Assembly: GCA_024362935.1 (NCBI GenBank)
Contig: JANCRA010000003.1
Span: forward strand, 4,082,001-4,146,000
DNA from: Setophaga petechia
Lineage: Eukaryota; Chordata; Aves; Passeriformes; Parulidae
Direction of reading: 5' to 3'
Length of the DNA: 64,000 bases
The translations under genes and the position numbers were made by a program. How positions within the stretch are numbered: position 1 is the first letter of the stretch; every line of letters starts with the position of its first letter. The notes under the pieces are model-generated. The model did not search any database. It was given only the letters and a program-made list of their open reading frames with translations, and had not been told where the DNA came from. Positions 47,600 through 60,187 of the stretch are shown piece by piece.

Positions 47600-50500
47600 T
47601 CTCTATAAGGGGCAGTAGTGGGGTGGTGATGGGGGGGATGAGGAGTACTTTTCTACCGGTGTCTGTGGCTCTGGGGGGTGACAGCAGTGGAGCCAGGGGC
47701 GTGTTGGGCTCCGGAGGGGTGGCTGATGCCCCTAGAGTGGCAATGGGAGAGGGCATGGGGTCTCCCTGAGGGGAGCCCAGCTTGGGATGGGTGCTGGGAG
47801 GGGGTGTCCTGGTGCTGCAGCCCCCCAGTTTCCTGGCAGGGGCAGTGGGATTGCAGCTCCTGCGATTTTCACAGCAGGGAAAAATTCCCCAGAGTTGTGT
47901 GCTGGTGCTGTTTTGGGGCAGGACTTGCTCCTACCCGCAACCGGTGTCTGGGGCTGCAGTTCCCAGCTTGGGAATGCATCGTGTGCGTGTGGCTGGGAGA
48001 GAACAGCGGGGAAATGAGGACAACAGAAATAGTCCTGCTTGGCAGGTGGTGGGGCTCGGTAAAACAGAGACCGGGTTGTGGGCAGCTGTAAAGTGCTGAG
48101 TTATTCTTGGGTTGCTTGTGTGCTCGCTGAGCTTTCTATACTTTACTGACTGTTTTTCTCCTCTTTAGACAATCAAAAGTAGAGCTGGGAGTGCTGAGTA
48201 AGGAGCTGGTATGCTGAACTTAATAGAATAGGCAAAATCTGTAGTAGTTAAACTCGTCTGGCTTTGCTGCAAACTGTCTGCAGAGCTCTTCATTTGTATA
48301 AGAAAGCAAAAAACCTGGCAGGCAACTTGGGAGTCCGAGGCGCTGCGAGTTAATGAGCTCTCCTGCAGCAGCCCGATGGCACGCACATTTCGGACTGGCT
48401 TGTCCTTTAAGGGAAAAAACTGCAGAGCAGTGGGCAGCTGAAGGGAATCGGCTGCCGTGTTTTGGTTTGTTGCTTGTTTGGATGTCAGCAGCGTTGGTGT
48501 CCTGGGAACCGTGGTGGGTGCTGCCCTGCCAGCTCTCCCCACTGCAAACAACTTTTAGGACTCTGATTGCTTAAGCTTGTAGGTGATGTATATTTAAAAA
48601 AAAATCTATAGGGAAGGGAGGCAACAATAAAGTTGTTTAGTATTTAATAACCAGCAGAGATGTAACGCTCTGGTTTACTGCATGGATTTCTCTAAGCTTT
48701 CCAGGGCACTCACTGACTGTGGCTTTCTCTTCACTAGATGCAGAGAAGGGTTGCAGTCATCACAGGGGAGAATGTGAGGCTTGTAAAAAACTTGTTTGAT
48801 AGCTGTTGTTGCAAATAACTCAAAACCACTTCAGGTTTATGGAGCAGCTTGCAGGTAAATGTCTGTGCCATCACTGTGAGATTGGAGAAGTCGATTGCAG
48901 CAACTTCAGCACCTGCTGAGGGCTTCAGTGAGATCTCCAAAGGCAGCAGTCCAGTCAGGCTCCTGGTGTTCAGGTACACAGCACTTTCCAGCCTGTTTCC
49001 AGGTACACTGCCTCTTGATTTCCAGGCTGTGACATGGAGAGGGCCCCTGGGAATGAGAAGGTACTGTGACTTTTAATTTTATTTTTCCCCTAGGAAAGAA
49101 CAGGTAATATGTTTATGAATGGCACGAGATTTTCTGTAAATGAAAACTTGTTGCTGTAAACTGTAATACTTTGTCAGATAAACTCTTCTAAACCAAAATC
49201 CCACTACTATGGGATGACAGTGAGGAATAGGTAGCACTCATTTTCATTGTAAATGCAGGTTGAACTATTTTTTTTTCTATTAACCAACTGGTAATTGCCC
49301 TTGCCACATAGTTTCCTTTACTTTTCAGCCCTTGGTTTGCATTCCTCAGCGTCGCTTCCCAGTTATTAAACACAATTTTTTGTTATTTAAGTGTCTTGCA
49401 GAGCTAATGGAGCTAAATGCACACCGCAGACAGTTTGTCCCACGCCTGTGCTGTTTTCTGTCCTTCCTCTCACCTCGGCCACTGCTGCTCCGTGCCTGTT
49501 CCAGCTGTGGGGCAGTCAGGGAAAAGAGAGCAGGGATGGGGGTCTCCATCTAGATGGTGAAAGTGGCTGAGGACAACAACAGGTTAACACTGGGAGAGTT
49601 GTAATTTTTTTTTCCCTACAAAAGAGGTGTTTTTTTGGAGTGACACACCTAAGGCTGTGTGTGGGGTATGTAAAGGATTGGAAACTTGTGCTGACTTACA
49701 TGCTTGGGAAAAGATTTATAGTCTTGAGACACAAAGTAGCCTTTCAAATATGTGAACAAATAAACCCCCAGAAATGCAAGAAGAAGAAAACTTGAGCTCA
49801 GAGCTAGATTCCTTGCATTCATTCACTTAGTTTATAAAACAGAGAAAAACTTCATATTGATGATTTTCAGTATGTTGTACTAACTGTAGAGTGAACTCTG
49901 AACCTGTTAGTGGAAACTTGCCACTGACTCCAGTGGGTCTCTGTTCCCCCTCCCCTCCCCAGTTTCTTAAAGAAATAAAGTCAATTTCCCAAATGCTGCT
50001 CCTCCTTTGCAAATTGGTGCATTTGGTGTGTCCATGTCCTTCTGGGGAGCAGTTGCACATTTCAAATGAATTTGGCAAAGCCAGGAAAGTAATCTTGTTT
50101 AAAATCTGCAGTTTCATTGCTTTTGCTCTCAGCGTCTCTCATCCTGTGCACGGTCCTGACTCACAGGAAAGCCAGCTGCTCCTGTCAAAATCCTGGGCTG
50201 GCTTTCTGAACCTTGCCACGCTCCAACAAGGCTCTGCAAGAAAGACAGAGCCCATAAGGGAGAACGTAAAGTGCTTGTAACTTCCTAGCACTTGTGCAAC
50301 TCCTGTATTAACTTTTGATGGCTCCATAAGTTTTTCTGATTGAGTTTGGATGGTGTTATTTCAAATAGAGGAACACCCATGGCATTAACTCTGGAGAATT
50401 TAATCACCCAAATTAAACCCCTCAAGCCAAGCCGTGTCACACTGCAATTCTCCACTGTAACTTTGCAGGGGAAAGAGCCAAAAAACGACCAAGCCAAAAG

Positions 50501-53500
50501 TATTGTTAAAATCCCGTGCAGTGTGAGAGCCCTCGGAGGGAGCTGAGGACAGGAGAGGTGTCTGAGGGCAGCCTGTGGAGCCGGGACGTGCTCGGACAGG
50601 CTGTGTCCACCCAGCCGGCCCGGTGAGTCAGCCCGGCCCCGCCGCTCCGGAGCGTCTGTTTGAAGTTGTGCACACAGACAGGCTGCAGCCCTGCTCATCC
50701 CTTGTGATACCATCTTCAAGGCAGGAATGAATACATCCCAGCAGCCTGCCTTTTATCTCTCGGCAGGCACTTCGTGCAGCCCTGCAGGCTGGGGAGCATT
50801 TCTTTTGGGAGCTGCCTGTCATTTAGGTTCTCCTTGAAGGTTTGGTGCAGCCAAGGTAGGAGATGAAGGATCTCAGGGCTGCACCATAAATTCTGTCTTC
50901 CCCATTGTGAGCCACTCCTGCAGGTACATATGAGGAACAGGAAGAAAGAGAAAAAATATTCAGGAAATACACATTTCCAGTCTTGGCACTCACATTAAAT
51001 GCAAGGCATCACATTAAAAACATGGGCTTACACCCAGCATGCATACTTAAAGTTCCTTTTTTTCAGTCTTGTCAGTGCAGGGTAACAGCATTTTGAACTC
51101 AACTTATCTCAAAGGTGCTCCTTGTTTCTCCTCCTTGGCCCTGTGCCTGGCATGAGTTTCCCTTACTGTGTCCCTTCAGGAAGCACATGGTGGTCTGATA
51201 TCTGCTGCACCTTGGCACTCGGGAGTCCTGGGATGTTAAAGCAGCAAAGCATGTGGATGGCTCTTACAGCAGCAAAATTACCTTCTGTAGTTGTTCATCA
51301 CAGGAAAGTTATCACCCCTCCCTACCCCACAGCGAAACAAGTTATGCTAGTAAAGCCTCTTTAGCACACCTATGTGGGTCAGGTATCACATCTCTCTGCT
51401 GCTCTCCTCCATGTATTTATGCAGGCAGAGCCTATAGCACAGACCTGCCTCTGGAGCAGATCTTGCTTGCAGCAGCGTGGTGATTATAGAGTTGGGCAGG
51501 CCAGCATTTCCAGATGCAACAGCATATTTCACTTCCACATATGAAATGGCAGTATTAAAACCCCCTGATCCACCCTTGCATGACCCATTTGCCTTTACTC
51601 TCTCCTGCATCAAGAGGGTGGAGACAGAGACAAGCTGGCTCACCTTGTTGTCCCAATAACAGCACCAGCCAGGAATTTCAGAGAGGGGAGAAATTTCCCT
51701 CTAAGAACCAACCCTTTTTTTTGTAGTCTTAAAGAAAACTGAGAGTACAGGAAATTTTTGCCCCTTTTCCACTGCTGAAGATATTCTCTCCCACCATTCA
51801 GGAATTGTTTTTTTTGTATTGGCCTTTGCAAAAGTTGACAGATTTCTGTTGCATCCCGGACCAAGCAGTGTGAGGTCGTTCTTGCCCATGCTTGGGTAGC
51901 AGTTGGCAGCACCTGTACTTTACCTGCTGGACCAGTTAAAAATGCAACTGCTCCAAATAATTTGCAGGTCAGCAGTTAAAAATCTATCTTGGTTAGGATT
52001 AAGGAGACAAAACCACTTGCAGAAGTGGCAATGCTGTGTACTTTGGCAGCACTCTATAGAAACCTCTATGGGTTTAGGAGGTCTTGGTTGCCTTTCTATA
52101 TTCACTGCCAAGCATCATGAAATACTTTCTGTCAATCCTTGTAAGAGCTGCTGCACAGTTGCACTGATGGTCTGGCAATCACATGTCATGCATGAATGTA
52201 CAGATACATCCAGGCTGTATCTAAAAATGTGCATATATTTCTTTCAAAACCACATTGCTCAATTGGAAGACTCCTTATTTCCCTGCTGAAGACTTCATTC
52301 ATTTGCATTTGTGTTTGCAAATGTTCCAACACAGCCTGGTTAAAGACATTAGATGTAGCTAGTCCTTAATCTTACCCCCAGCACTACAGGTGGGAGATAA
52401 CTCATTTTAAAATTCTGATAATGTAAAAAGTCTCTGTAATCCATGAAAAACTAAAAGCCAGGTTGTCTGCCATAATTTCCTTCAAAGCTCACAGAATTGA
52501 ATAGAGAAGATTTTGTCTATAGCATTTCTATATTAAGTTTTCACCTTTTCCTCCCCTATTGCTGGGGCAAGGAGATGGTTATATCCTGAGAAGAACTAGA
52601 AATTAGGCTATGACATTTTTTGGTAAAGTTCATAGATTTCTGACCACCTCAGAATACAGAATCGAAATCAAAATTTTGAAAATACCTTTTGAGTGTGAGG
52701 TACCTTTTAGTACTCCTTCCTTTCTGTCAGATGCACTTCAATAACAAAAGGTTGATTGTTGGGGGTGCAAGGCTGTGTGAAAAGGGCTGACAACTGCTCC
52801 TGTTCAATAACCTCATCTGATAAAACCACACAGGGGGAGTAATGGCACGAGGAGTTCACTAGAAGAATGTGCAGCTGGTTTTTCTGGCTTTCCAAAATCA
52901 GACTGCAGCTAAGGGGAACTCCTGGGTTTCCCTCAGACCTTTGGTGTGGGCTCAGGACCTGGTTCTGCCTTTGCCTGTCAGCACCTTCAGGCAGGCTGGA
53001 GCTGTGGATGTGGCTCTGAGGGCTCTGCTCTGGGCAGGCTGGTGCTGGGTGTCAGGTGGACATTTTGTGAAGTGGACATAACTTCTGGTTCCCCTCCAGA
53101 AGTTACACTGCAGCTACCAAACTGCCCTTTGCTTTGTGTTATCCACTGTTCAAATCGCTGAAAACAGGGAATTAGGAGCCTCCATGTTGCACAAAACTGA
53201 AGTGAAAACCTGCACCAATGTTCATGGTATCTTGCCCAAGGGACAGTATTTATTCCATTCACATAGCATGATCCTGTTTTTAATGAGCAGGCAGAGCACT
53301 TGGCAGGTAAATGGTGTAGTCATGGACAGTATTAGCTACTGTGAAATTGCAATCTGTGCTTGTGTGTCCAATACAAACAGTAATGCACACATGGAATCTG
53401 GTATTCCCAGAGAAACCAGGGCTGACATTTAACAGCCCCTGGGAAAAGAGGAGGAAATTAATACAGTGGGTATGGGAGACAGAGGCTTGACACAGCAAGA

Positions 53501-53850
53501 ATAAAGAGGCAGAGAAGAGGTGGATGACTGGATGGTGAGTCAGTGATATTTTTGTTGAGTTTATGCATTTGTTTACTTTCTGGGTGTGATATCCAAATTA
53601 AACATTAGATATACCTAAAGAATGGGCACATCTACATATTGTTGAGTGTTCTCAGCTACTGGGAGGCTCATGGACACACAAACACCACAAGAAACAACAC
53701 TAAAAGAAGCCTATTAAGGGTTCAAGGTCAGTTGTTCAGAATTATGACAATTGGAGCAAGCCTGTTGCTTGCTTTCTTTGTGTTTATGCCTCATAACCCA
53801 GTTTTTAATTATGCACTAACAGGTTTTTTAATTTTTTTTTTCTTCTGCAG
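47600..53850. other. Region between HSPA2 and PPP1R36-like exons, first part
   Basis: No coding exon is recognised. GC-rich patches lie at about 47620-48020 and 50530-50660; the latter contains a TGAGTCA AP-1-type string near 50624. The 5' exons and promoter of PPP1R36 may lie here or further right, but I could not identify them. Confidence 0.4.
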
Positions 53851-53876
53851 GGCACCTGCCTCAGCCAGTGCACACA

Positions 53877-53996
53877 ATGGGCAGTGTAAGCTCTAAGAAG
53901 GTAGTAGTTTCTGATTCAACATACACCTTATTTAGCCCTGAAGAACAATTCTTGCTTAGGACGCTGCCTGTGGAACTCATCACCATCACATCTTGA
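53877..53996 (+). CDS. Tiny ORF with N-myristoylation-type start behind a good splice acceptor (unrecognised)
   Basis: A long pyrimidine tract ending TTTCTTCTGCAG lies just before 53851, and the first ATG after it opens a 39-codon frame, MGSVSSKKVVVSDSTYTLFS onward, ending at TGA. Gly2, Ser6 and Lys7-Lys8 fit the N-myristoyltransferase consensus. A possible donor (AAG|GTAGTA) follows Lys8. I do not recognise the peptide. It may be a 5' exon of the downstream gene, a small independent exon or chance. Confidence 0.25.
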   Translation: MGSVSSKKVVVSDSTYTLFSPEEQFLLRTLPVELITITS

Positions 53997-53999
53997 TTG

Positions 54000-56900
54000 C
54001 TGCACATTATCTATTTAGTTTTTACCCCTCAGATGTGTATAATTCCCACAAGAAAGAAGGTGATAAATCAGCGAAAGCCAAATGCCATTATGGCATCTTC
54101 CACTAGAAATGCCAAGTTTTTTTCAGAGAGCTTAGTGTTATGCTTTTGGTGGACTGTTCAAAGCAGACTTCAATTACAGAGGAAGGTTTCTCTCCCCTTC
54201 CTCCTGCACTTCAAACACTGACACAGGAAGCCCTGGGTCTCTGCAACACATCCCTTACTTTTGCCAATTCTTTTAGCACAACTTTTACTGAAGTCAAGAT
54301 GGGCCAGTGGTCTCCTGAGGCTAATGACAGCCCTGTTCTCTAAAAATGAGCCAAAGAGCCATCAGTTCCATCTATTCTCTTTTCCCCTGAGCCTGTTTCT
54401 ACAGTGCTGCCTGGCTACTGTGGATGAGATCTGAGGTTGTTCCCAAACCTGCTTCTCTCATCCTCTTAAATATGTAACTTGGCTGCCAAGTCATAGATAT
54501 GCACTTGGCAGCTGGCAATAGCAACTGGAAACACAACATACACAATGCAATTATATAAAAAAATGGAAAGAGATGGCTGGAGAGAGCAGAGCCAGACAGC
54601 AATTTTCATTTTCAGGCTGTTTTGAGATCTTTGCTTACCTATCCATGGACTCATTCTGTCTGCATGGATATGCCTCTAAATAGTACCCACAAGAGAAAAG
54701 ATGCAGTCTTTGGAAGGCTTTGGAAGTAAGGGGAGTTAGGGACAGGTTGCTTTATGGAAATTTTCTTTCCCCACATTGTATTGTCCATTTGTTCTTCCAC
54801 GTGGTCATGAACACCTGTGATACTTTCAGGACTATTTTCCCTAGTGAGCAGCTACTGCAAAAATTGTTGATGCCAATTTTAAGAGGTGGAAGCACAGAAA
54901 ATGTTCCTTCTGTCTTACTGACCTGACCCGTCTTAGATTAAGTATTTTCATCCTTCAAAGTATGCAGTAGTGCAGCAACATTTTCTTAGGTCGTAGCTGA
55001 CCTGATCTGCTGCAAGGTGTGGTGCTTCCCTTGTCCCCTTGTATTTATCTGTATCTCCAGTGGCCCTTGTCTGACTCCACCATGAACTGATAGAAAATGC
55101 TAACTAAACAGAAAGCTTCTCATTTATTTTTGCTGGATGACTTCTTCTGACAGTTTAGGAAGCCGCCTTGCTGTGGGGTCAAAGATAAAGAACCATCACA
55201 CAGGTAAAGGATGGGAAAATTTTGATGAGATCAAGAATGCTTCTTCCATTAACAATTGGCTCTTAGGCTGGTTTAGCTGTAATGTGAAACCTCACCCTTG
55301 ATGGAGACTTGACTTCTATTGGCAAAAAGTGCTTTTGTCAGCATAACTTGTACCAATTTTGGGTGTGAACTAAGCAATACCAGTTATACACAACACTGAC
55401 CTGCTGTGAATGATGTGTGAGAGATTCTCTGCTTGAAAAACCAAATATTTCACAATATCCCAAAGGTTCTAAACTTCAAAATCATGCCCTAAAGTGACCT
55501 GCCTTGGTATATGGGAATTATTCCAGGTGCAGCTTCCAAATCTTGAGCTTACTGCTCACATAAGGACCTAGGTTGTGCCACATATTTGTGACCTGATATA
55601 GTTTGAAATCTTGTAAAGCCCAAAGATAAAGTGTGTTTAACATTCAGAGTGCTGTCACTGTGCATAACAGAAGGAGCAGGACCAGCTGCCCTCACTGCTG
55701 CCAGTACTGGGAAAACCAGGAAAATCTCTGCAGCTCCTCATCATCAATGCCACAATGAGCATAAATAAATGGCTGTGGAGATGTTATCAAATGGAAAAAA
55801 CTCATTTCCCTGTTTGGACTAAAATGTTACCCAGGGAAGCTGCTTAGCAGAGCTGGGAGGAGCAGAGCACGTTGGCCACGAGTCCTGGTGGCCAGAGCAG
55901 GCTGCAGGGGAGGGTCTGTGCTGGGATCTGCAGTTCCTAGGGGACAGCAGATGGTCACTGCTGTAAGCAGTGTCACCCCTTCACTGCCAGCAGTGTCCTG
56001 GCAGCACTGTGCCATCTGTGAGCCTTCCCAGCTCCATCCTGTTGCTGCTGTTTGTGTTTGTCTCTGCAGCAGCTCCCAGGGGCCACAGGAGGCCCCACGG
56101 GTGGGCAGGACCTGTCCTGCTGCCCCAGCACCGTGGCTGGGACAGTCATTCAGCCATTTGCATTAGTGAGGAGCAGCTGGGATGCATTTTGAAGACACAG
56201 GGGTGGAATTTTCTCCTTCCTGTGGTGTGCTGGTAGGTCTTGCTGTACTGGATTACCTCCTATCCTATTTTTCTTTCATGGCTCATAATCCCTTGTGTGT
56301 AACATAAAGGTGCAGCATTTGCGTGGGCCTTTTCATCCAAGAGTGGCAAAACACTATTAGAAAGCTGGAGCTGAAGCCTAGAAGAGGCAAGGTGAAATAA
56401 CCACTTTTTGTCAAAGGATTAGAGCCATGATTTCCTCATATTCATCTCTGTGGTCTAACCACCACATGGGCTGTGGGCTGCTGACTTGAAATTATTCTGT
56501 TGTCCCATATCCAGCCTCTACTACCAAATTAGATTGAGTAAGAATCTCTGAGAGCCTTGTGGCTGCCTGGCTGAATAGTACCTGGCAAAAAGTCACAGGA
56601 AAGCATAAAGTTTCACTCAGTTTAAATTTGTAGGCAGAGGGATTTCAGCAAGAAGAGTCATTTTGCTTTAAAGGTGACCTGCAAATAATTGTTAAGGGTT
56701 TGCAAGTCTCTCTTGTTAATTAAGAAAGGAGTAATAGACCTCATTTATTTCCAGGGGATGTTTTTGTTTGCAATTCTTAGAAATTCTAATTCTAGAAATA
56801 TATAGATGCTGTAAAATGCTGTTACCAGTAGTTTTGTCCAGTGCTCTCTGAAAAGTCTAACTGGTGTTTATTTAAAGTTCTCAGAATATCAGGAACATGT

Positions 56901-59372
56901 ATAATATATTCCATCTTTTAGCAAAGGTTTCTTTTCTCCTGATACTTAGATTCTACAATTACATAAATATTATTAAAAACTCTCAAAGCAATGTGCTATT
57001 TAACGTCTGGTTTCATTCGATTTCTCAGTCTTTTCAGATTCACTGGCAATCAAAGAACTGATTCCTTTGGCAAATTTCCCATTAGTTATTCATAACCTGA
57101 AAGACAAAAAAAAGAAAAAATACACATTTTTCTTTCTTACACTGGCAGCCTTTGAGAACTTCTGTTGAAATAACTCACACACAAACAATATCTGGGGGAA
57201 AAGCACGCTTAAGACTGATGGAAAGTGCCCAATATGCACAGAATTTGCATTATAAATACTTTGTTGGTCTGAGAACTTGAACATAGATTTATTACATGCC
57301 CTCTATACACTGCTTCCTTGCAGAGGATAAGACTAACTTGAGGGGTGTGGTACTGAAAAGCTGATATTAACACCCTTGAATCTGGAAGGTAAAATAATGA
57401 TGTTTGGTTTCAAATTATGCAGCTTTAGGCCTTAATAAATACAGCAGTTCCAAGTAAATTCAGTCCAGTATTTTTTTACCCGAGCACCAACTGCAGGACA
57501 AATTCTTACATCATGTTAATGGAATAAAGGAGAAATACACATTTACTCCATACTCCTCTCAAGCTCAACTGCAGAGGGACAGCTAAAATTGTGTGTTGTG
57601 TGTCAGAAATATGCCCCACACCCTGGGGCAGCTGTGCTGGATGTGAGGGCCAAATGCCACCCCAGGTGTCCCCAGGTGGGGTCCATGGAGTGATGTCCCT
57701 GTGGTGTGTGTGACATTGCAGTGGTGGGCAGTGGAGCACTGCAGACCTTTAGGGAAACCACAACTCTGCAAGGGAAAAAGTGCACCTAACTCTGCTTTGA
57801 ATGTCTGTGGATTAGGGCATTATCTGGCCTTTAAAACCATTAGAGGGGAAAAAACCCCCAAAACCTAAAAGCACCCAAACTATCCCCCCTGCTCTTTTCT
57901 CAGGGGCAGGGAGCCAGTGGAGTGTGGCAGCAGTGGGTCACCCACGCTGCCTGCTGCTGCCTCCTGCCCTGCTGGGCATTTTCCAAGCTTTTGTCTGGCT
58001 GCAGCCAGGCTGCTCCCCTGTGTCCTGGTCACACAGCCACAGCAGACACCTTTCATGGCCTGTGCCTCAGCAGCTTCAGCCAGCTTCTCTACTGGGTTGG
58101 GATGCTGCTGACTCTGCCTGGCAGCTCTCCAGGGAGTGGTGTGGGCTCTGTGGTGACCTCTGCCTCATCTTCCCTCAGTGATCCCAAAGAAGAGCTCTGC
58201 AATGGGACCGTTGGCATCTGAAATCTTCCCAAAGCCACTTGAGGCACTGCTGGAAGGGTTTACCTGTCACAGGGCATATGGGGCAGGAGGCAGAGCAAGA
58301 GAGCCCCAGGAGCCCCTTTGTTCTTTGCTTTCTGTTGAAAACAACATCTCACAATGGCCTCACCACAATCCAAATATTTTCTTAGTGTCAGCTAGAGGTC
58401 AAAATAGATATTTCTTCATGTTCTGGGATGTTGACCTCTCCCAGTACTGCTGCTAGTAATTTAAAATCATACTGCTGCATGCTCATACTCTGTACTTCAG
58501 CTCCAATCCAGCAGCTGAAGAAAACCTCAAGGAAAGAAAAAAATGCTCTCTTTCAGGAAATGCATGTTAAGACATTAAAGTGGTATTTCAATTCGACTAG
58601 CCTAGCTCAAAAAGAAACAAGATCATCTGGGTGGGAATATTTTCACCCATTGTCTGAGGATCATGTCTGAACAAAGCACATGAAGCAGGAAACCAGCTGT
58701 CATTTCAACAGGGTGGATGAGTGGTCTGAACACAAAAACAGAGCCAGACATGCCTGGTGTTGAATGCTAGCTCAGGCTCAGCCTGGTCTGACTTTGGTAA
58801 AGTCATTCAGCATCTTTGTTGCTCTTTCCAGATCGCTCACAATGAGGTAATAATTCTCATCTACTCCAAAGAGTATTGTGAGGTAATTAATTCATCTGTG
58901 TAAGGCACTTCAAAGATTAAATTATTATTATTATTATTAATTTTATAAATTCACAGCATGGTATAGCTGACTTTCATCCATTACCTAAAACCTCTTTGAT
59001 CTATATAATACAGTTGCAACTTATTATATTAGCAACTAAAGGAGCAACTTCAGATGCAACCTTAGAGGTGAAATGTCCTGTTTCTCTCAACATCCCCAGC
59101 CTGATTTTTAGTTCTAAAAGTTGAAAGTTGGTTCAGGATACCTGCCAAGCACATTTCACTGCTTGTCCCTTTGAAACTGAGTGCAATGAAGAGAACATGT
59201 GCCAGGCAGACAATATTCTCAGACTGGAATGACCACTGTGTCCTTGAATGTTATATATTGGTCAACCACCAGCATCTTCCAAGAGGATTGCAGTGCCATG
59301 CTGCCTAAGAGAAGGCTGGCTGACAAAGGAGGAAAATTGCATAGGCTGTGCAAGTGGGTACAATGTGAATAG
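54000..59372. other. Region between HSPA2 and PPP1R36-like exons, second part
   Basis: No coding exon is recognised with confidence. An (ATT)n tract lies at about 58919-58940. If the PPP1R36 call is right, some of this stretch is probably intron or 5' UTR of that gene. Confidence 0.4.
58919..58940. repeat. ATT trinucleotide microsatellite
   Basis: About seven tandem ATT units in AT-rich DNA. Confidence 0.85.
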
Positions 59373-60187
59373 GTGACGTTGGATGATGTAAAATGTGAGT
59401 AATTGCTGGTATTTCACATCAGCAAGGCATTGCCTCTACAATTTAGAAAGCTGTTTCTGCTGACACTAGTAATTTTTTGAGGAAATACTGTTTTTCTCCT
59501 CTGTATGCTCTCAGATGCTGCTCAGCTTTTGAAAGAAGTGCATGACTCACATCAAATTGCCTTTTGTAGCTGGTATGAGGTATGTCATGTAGAGTTTATT
59601 TTGAGAATTTTGTGTGTAGCTGGATGTGGAGGGACCTCTCTTTTGACTGAGAAACAGAATGGGAAATATCAGAGGTTTAAAATCTCTCAGCTGTGTGGTT
59701 CAGTGGGAAACAATACTGAATTCATGTTGTCTTGAACACATGCAAAGAAATAATCTTATCACCTGTTTCAAAGCTTTCTATCCTGTTACCTAAAGGAAGG
59801 TGAAGTGCAGAAAATAAATATGTTTCTTGGAAATAGCTCTGGTAATACCCAGTTCAGTCCACTCTTCAGCATGTTTATTGGACTGTCAGTAGTTCTCTAA
59901 AAATCTTCAAAGCCCTAGTAGGGGGGGAGTGCTTGCTACAAATAGTTCTCAGCCATTTTGCTAATATTTCGTATAATGCAGCCCTTGAGCAGAGACTTTG
60001 TTCTTTCTCATAATGGTCTGGTGGTGTCTCTATCTGCAGATCTGGAAACTTCACAGTGACCATTCTACCTTCTACTTAGGAATGAGAAACTAGATGAGTT
60101 CCTCATGGCCCTGCTCTTCTACCTACCTTTTCACCTGGGAAAAACTGCCCTGGAATCACCTGGGAAAGAATGCAGATCCTTGATTTT
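59373..60187 (+). CDS. PPP1R36: PPP1R36-like internal exons (partial gene)
   Basis: Three short pieces join in one frame: 59373-59394 (VTLDDVK plus one base, donor T|GTGAGT), 59515-59579 (acceptor TGCTCTCAG, then AAQLLKEVHDSHQIAFCSWY and Glu, donor GAG|GTATGT) and 60087-60187 (acceptor AATGAG, then KLDEFLMALLFYL to RSLI, donor TTTT|GTGAGT). The order DVKxxAxxLL, about 17 residues, then LD(D/E)FLxALLxxL is what I recall of mammalian PPP1R36, a protein phosphatase 1 regulatory subunit linked to testis. PPP1R36 directly follows HSPA2 in mammals, so synteny agrees. The frame carries TAG immediately before 59373 and the first acceptor is weak, so that piece is the least certain. A second AG (exon start 60080) would break the frame. 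Remaining exons were not found in the window. Confidence 0.6.

Noticed and set aside
56340..56390. Possible exon at an AAG acceptor (frame WQNTIRKLELKPRRGK) as an upstream PPP1R36 exon
   Set aside because: The donor (AAG|GTGAAA) and the similarity are both too weak to support it.
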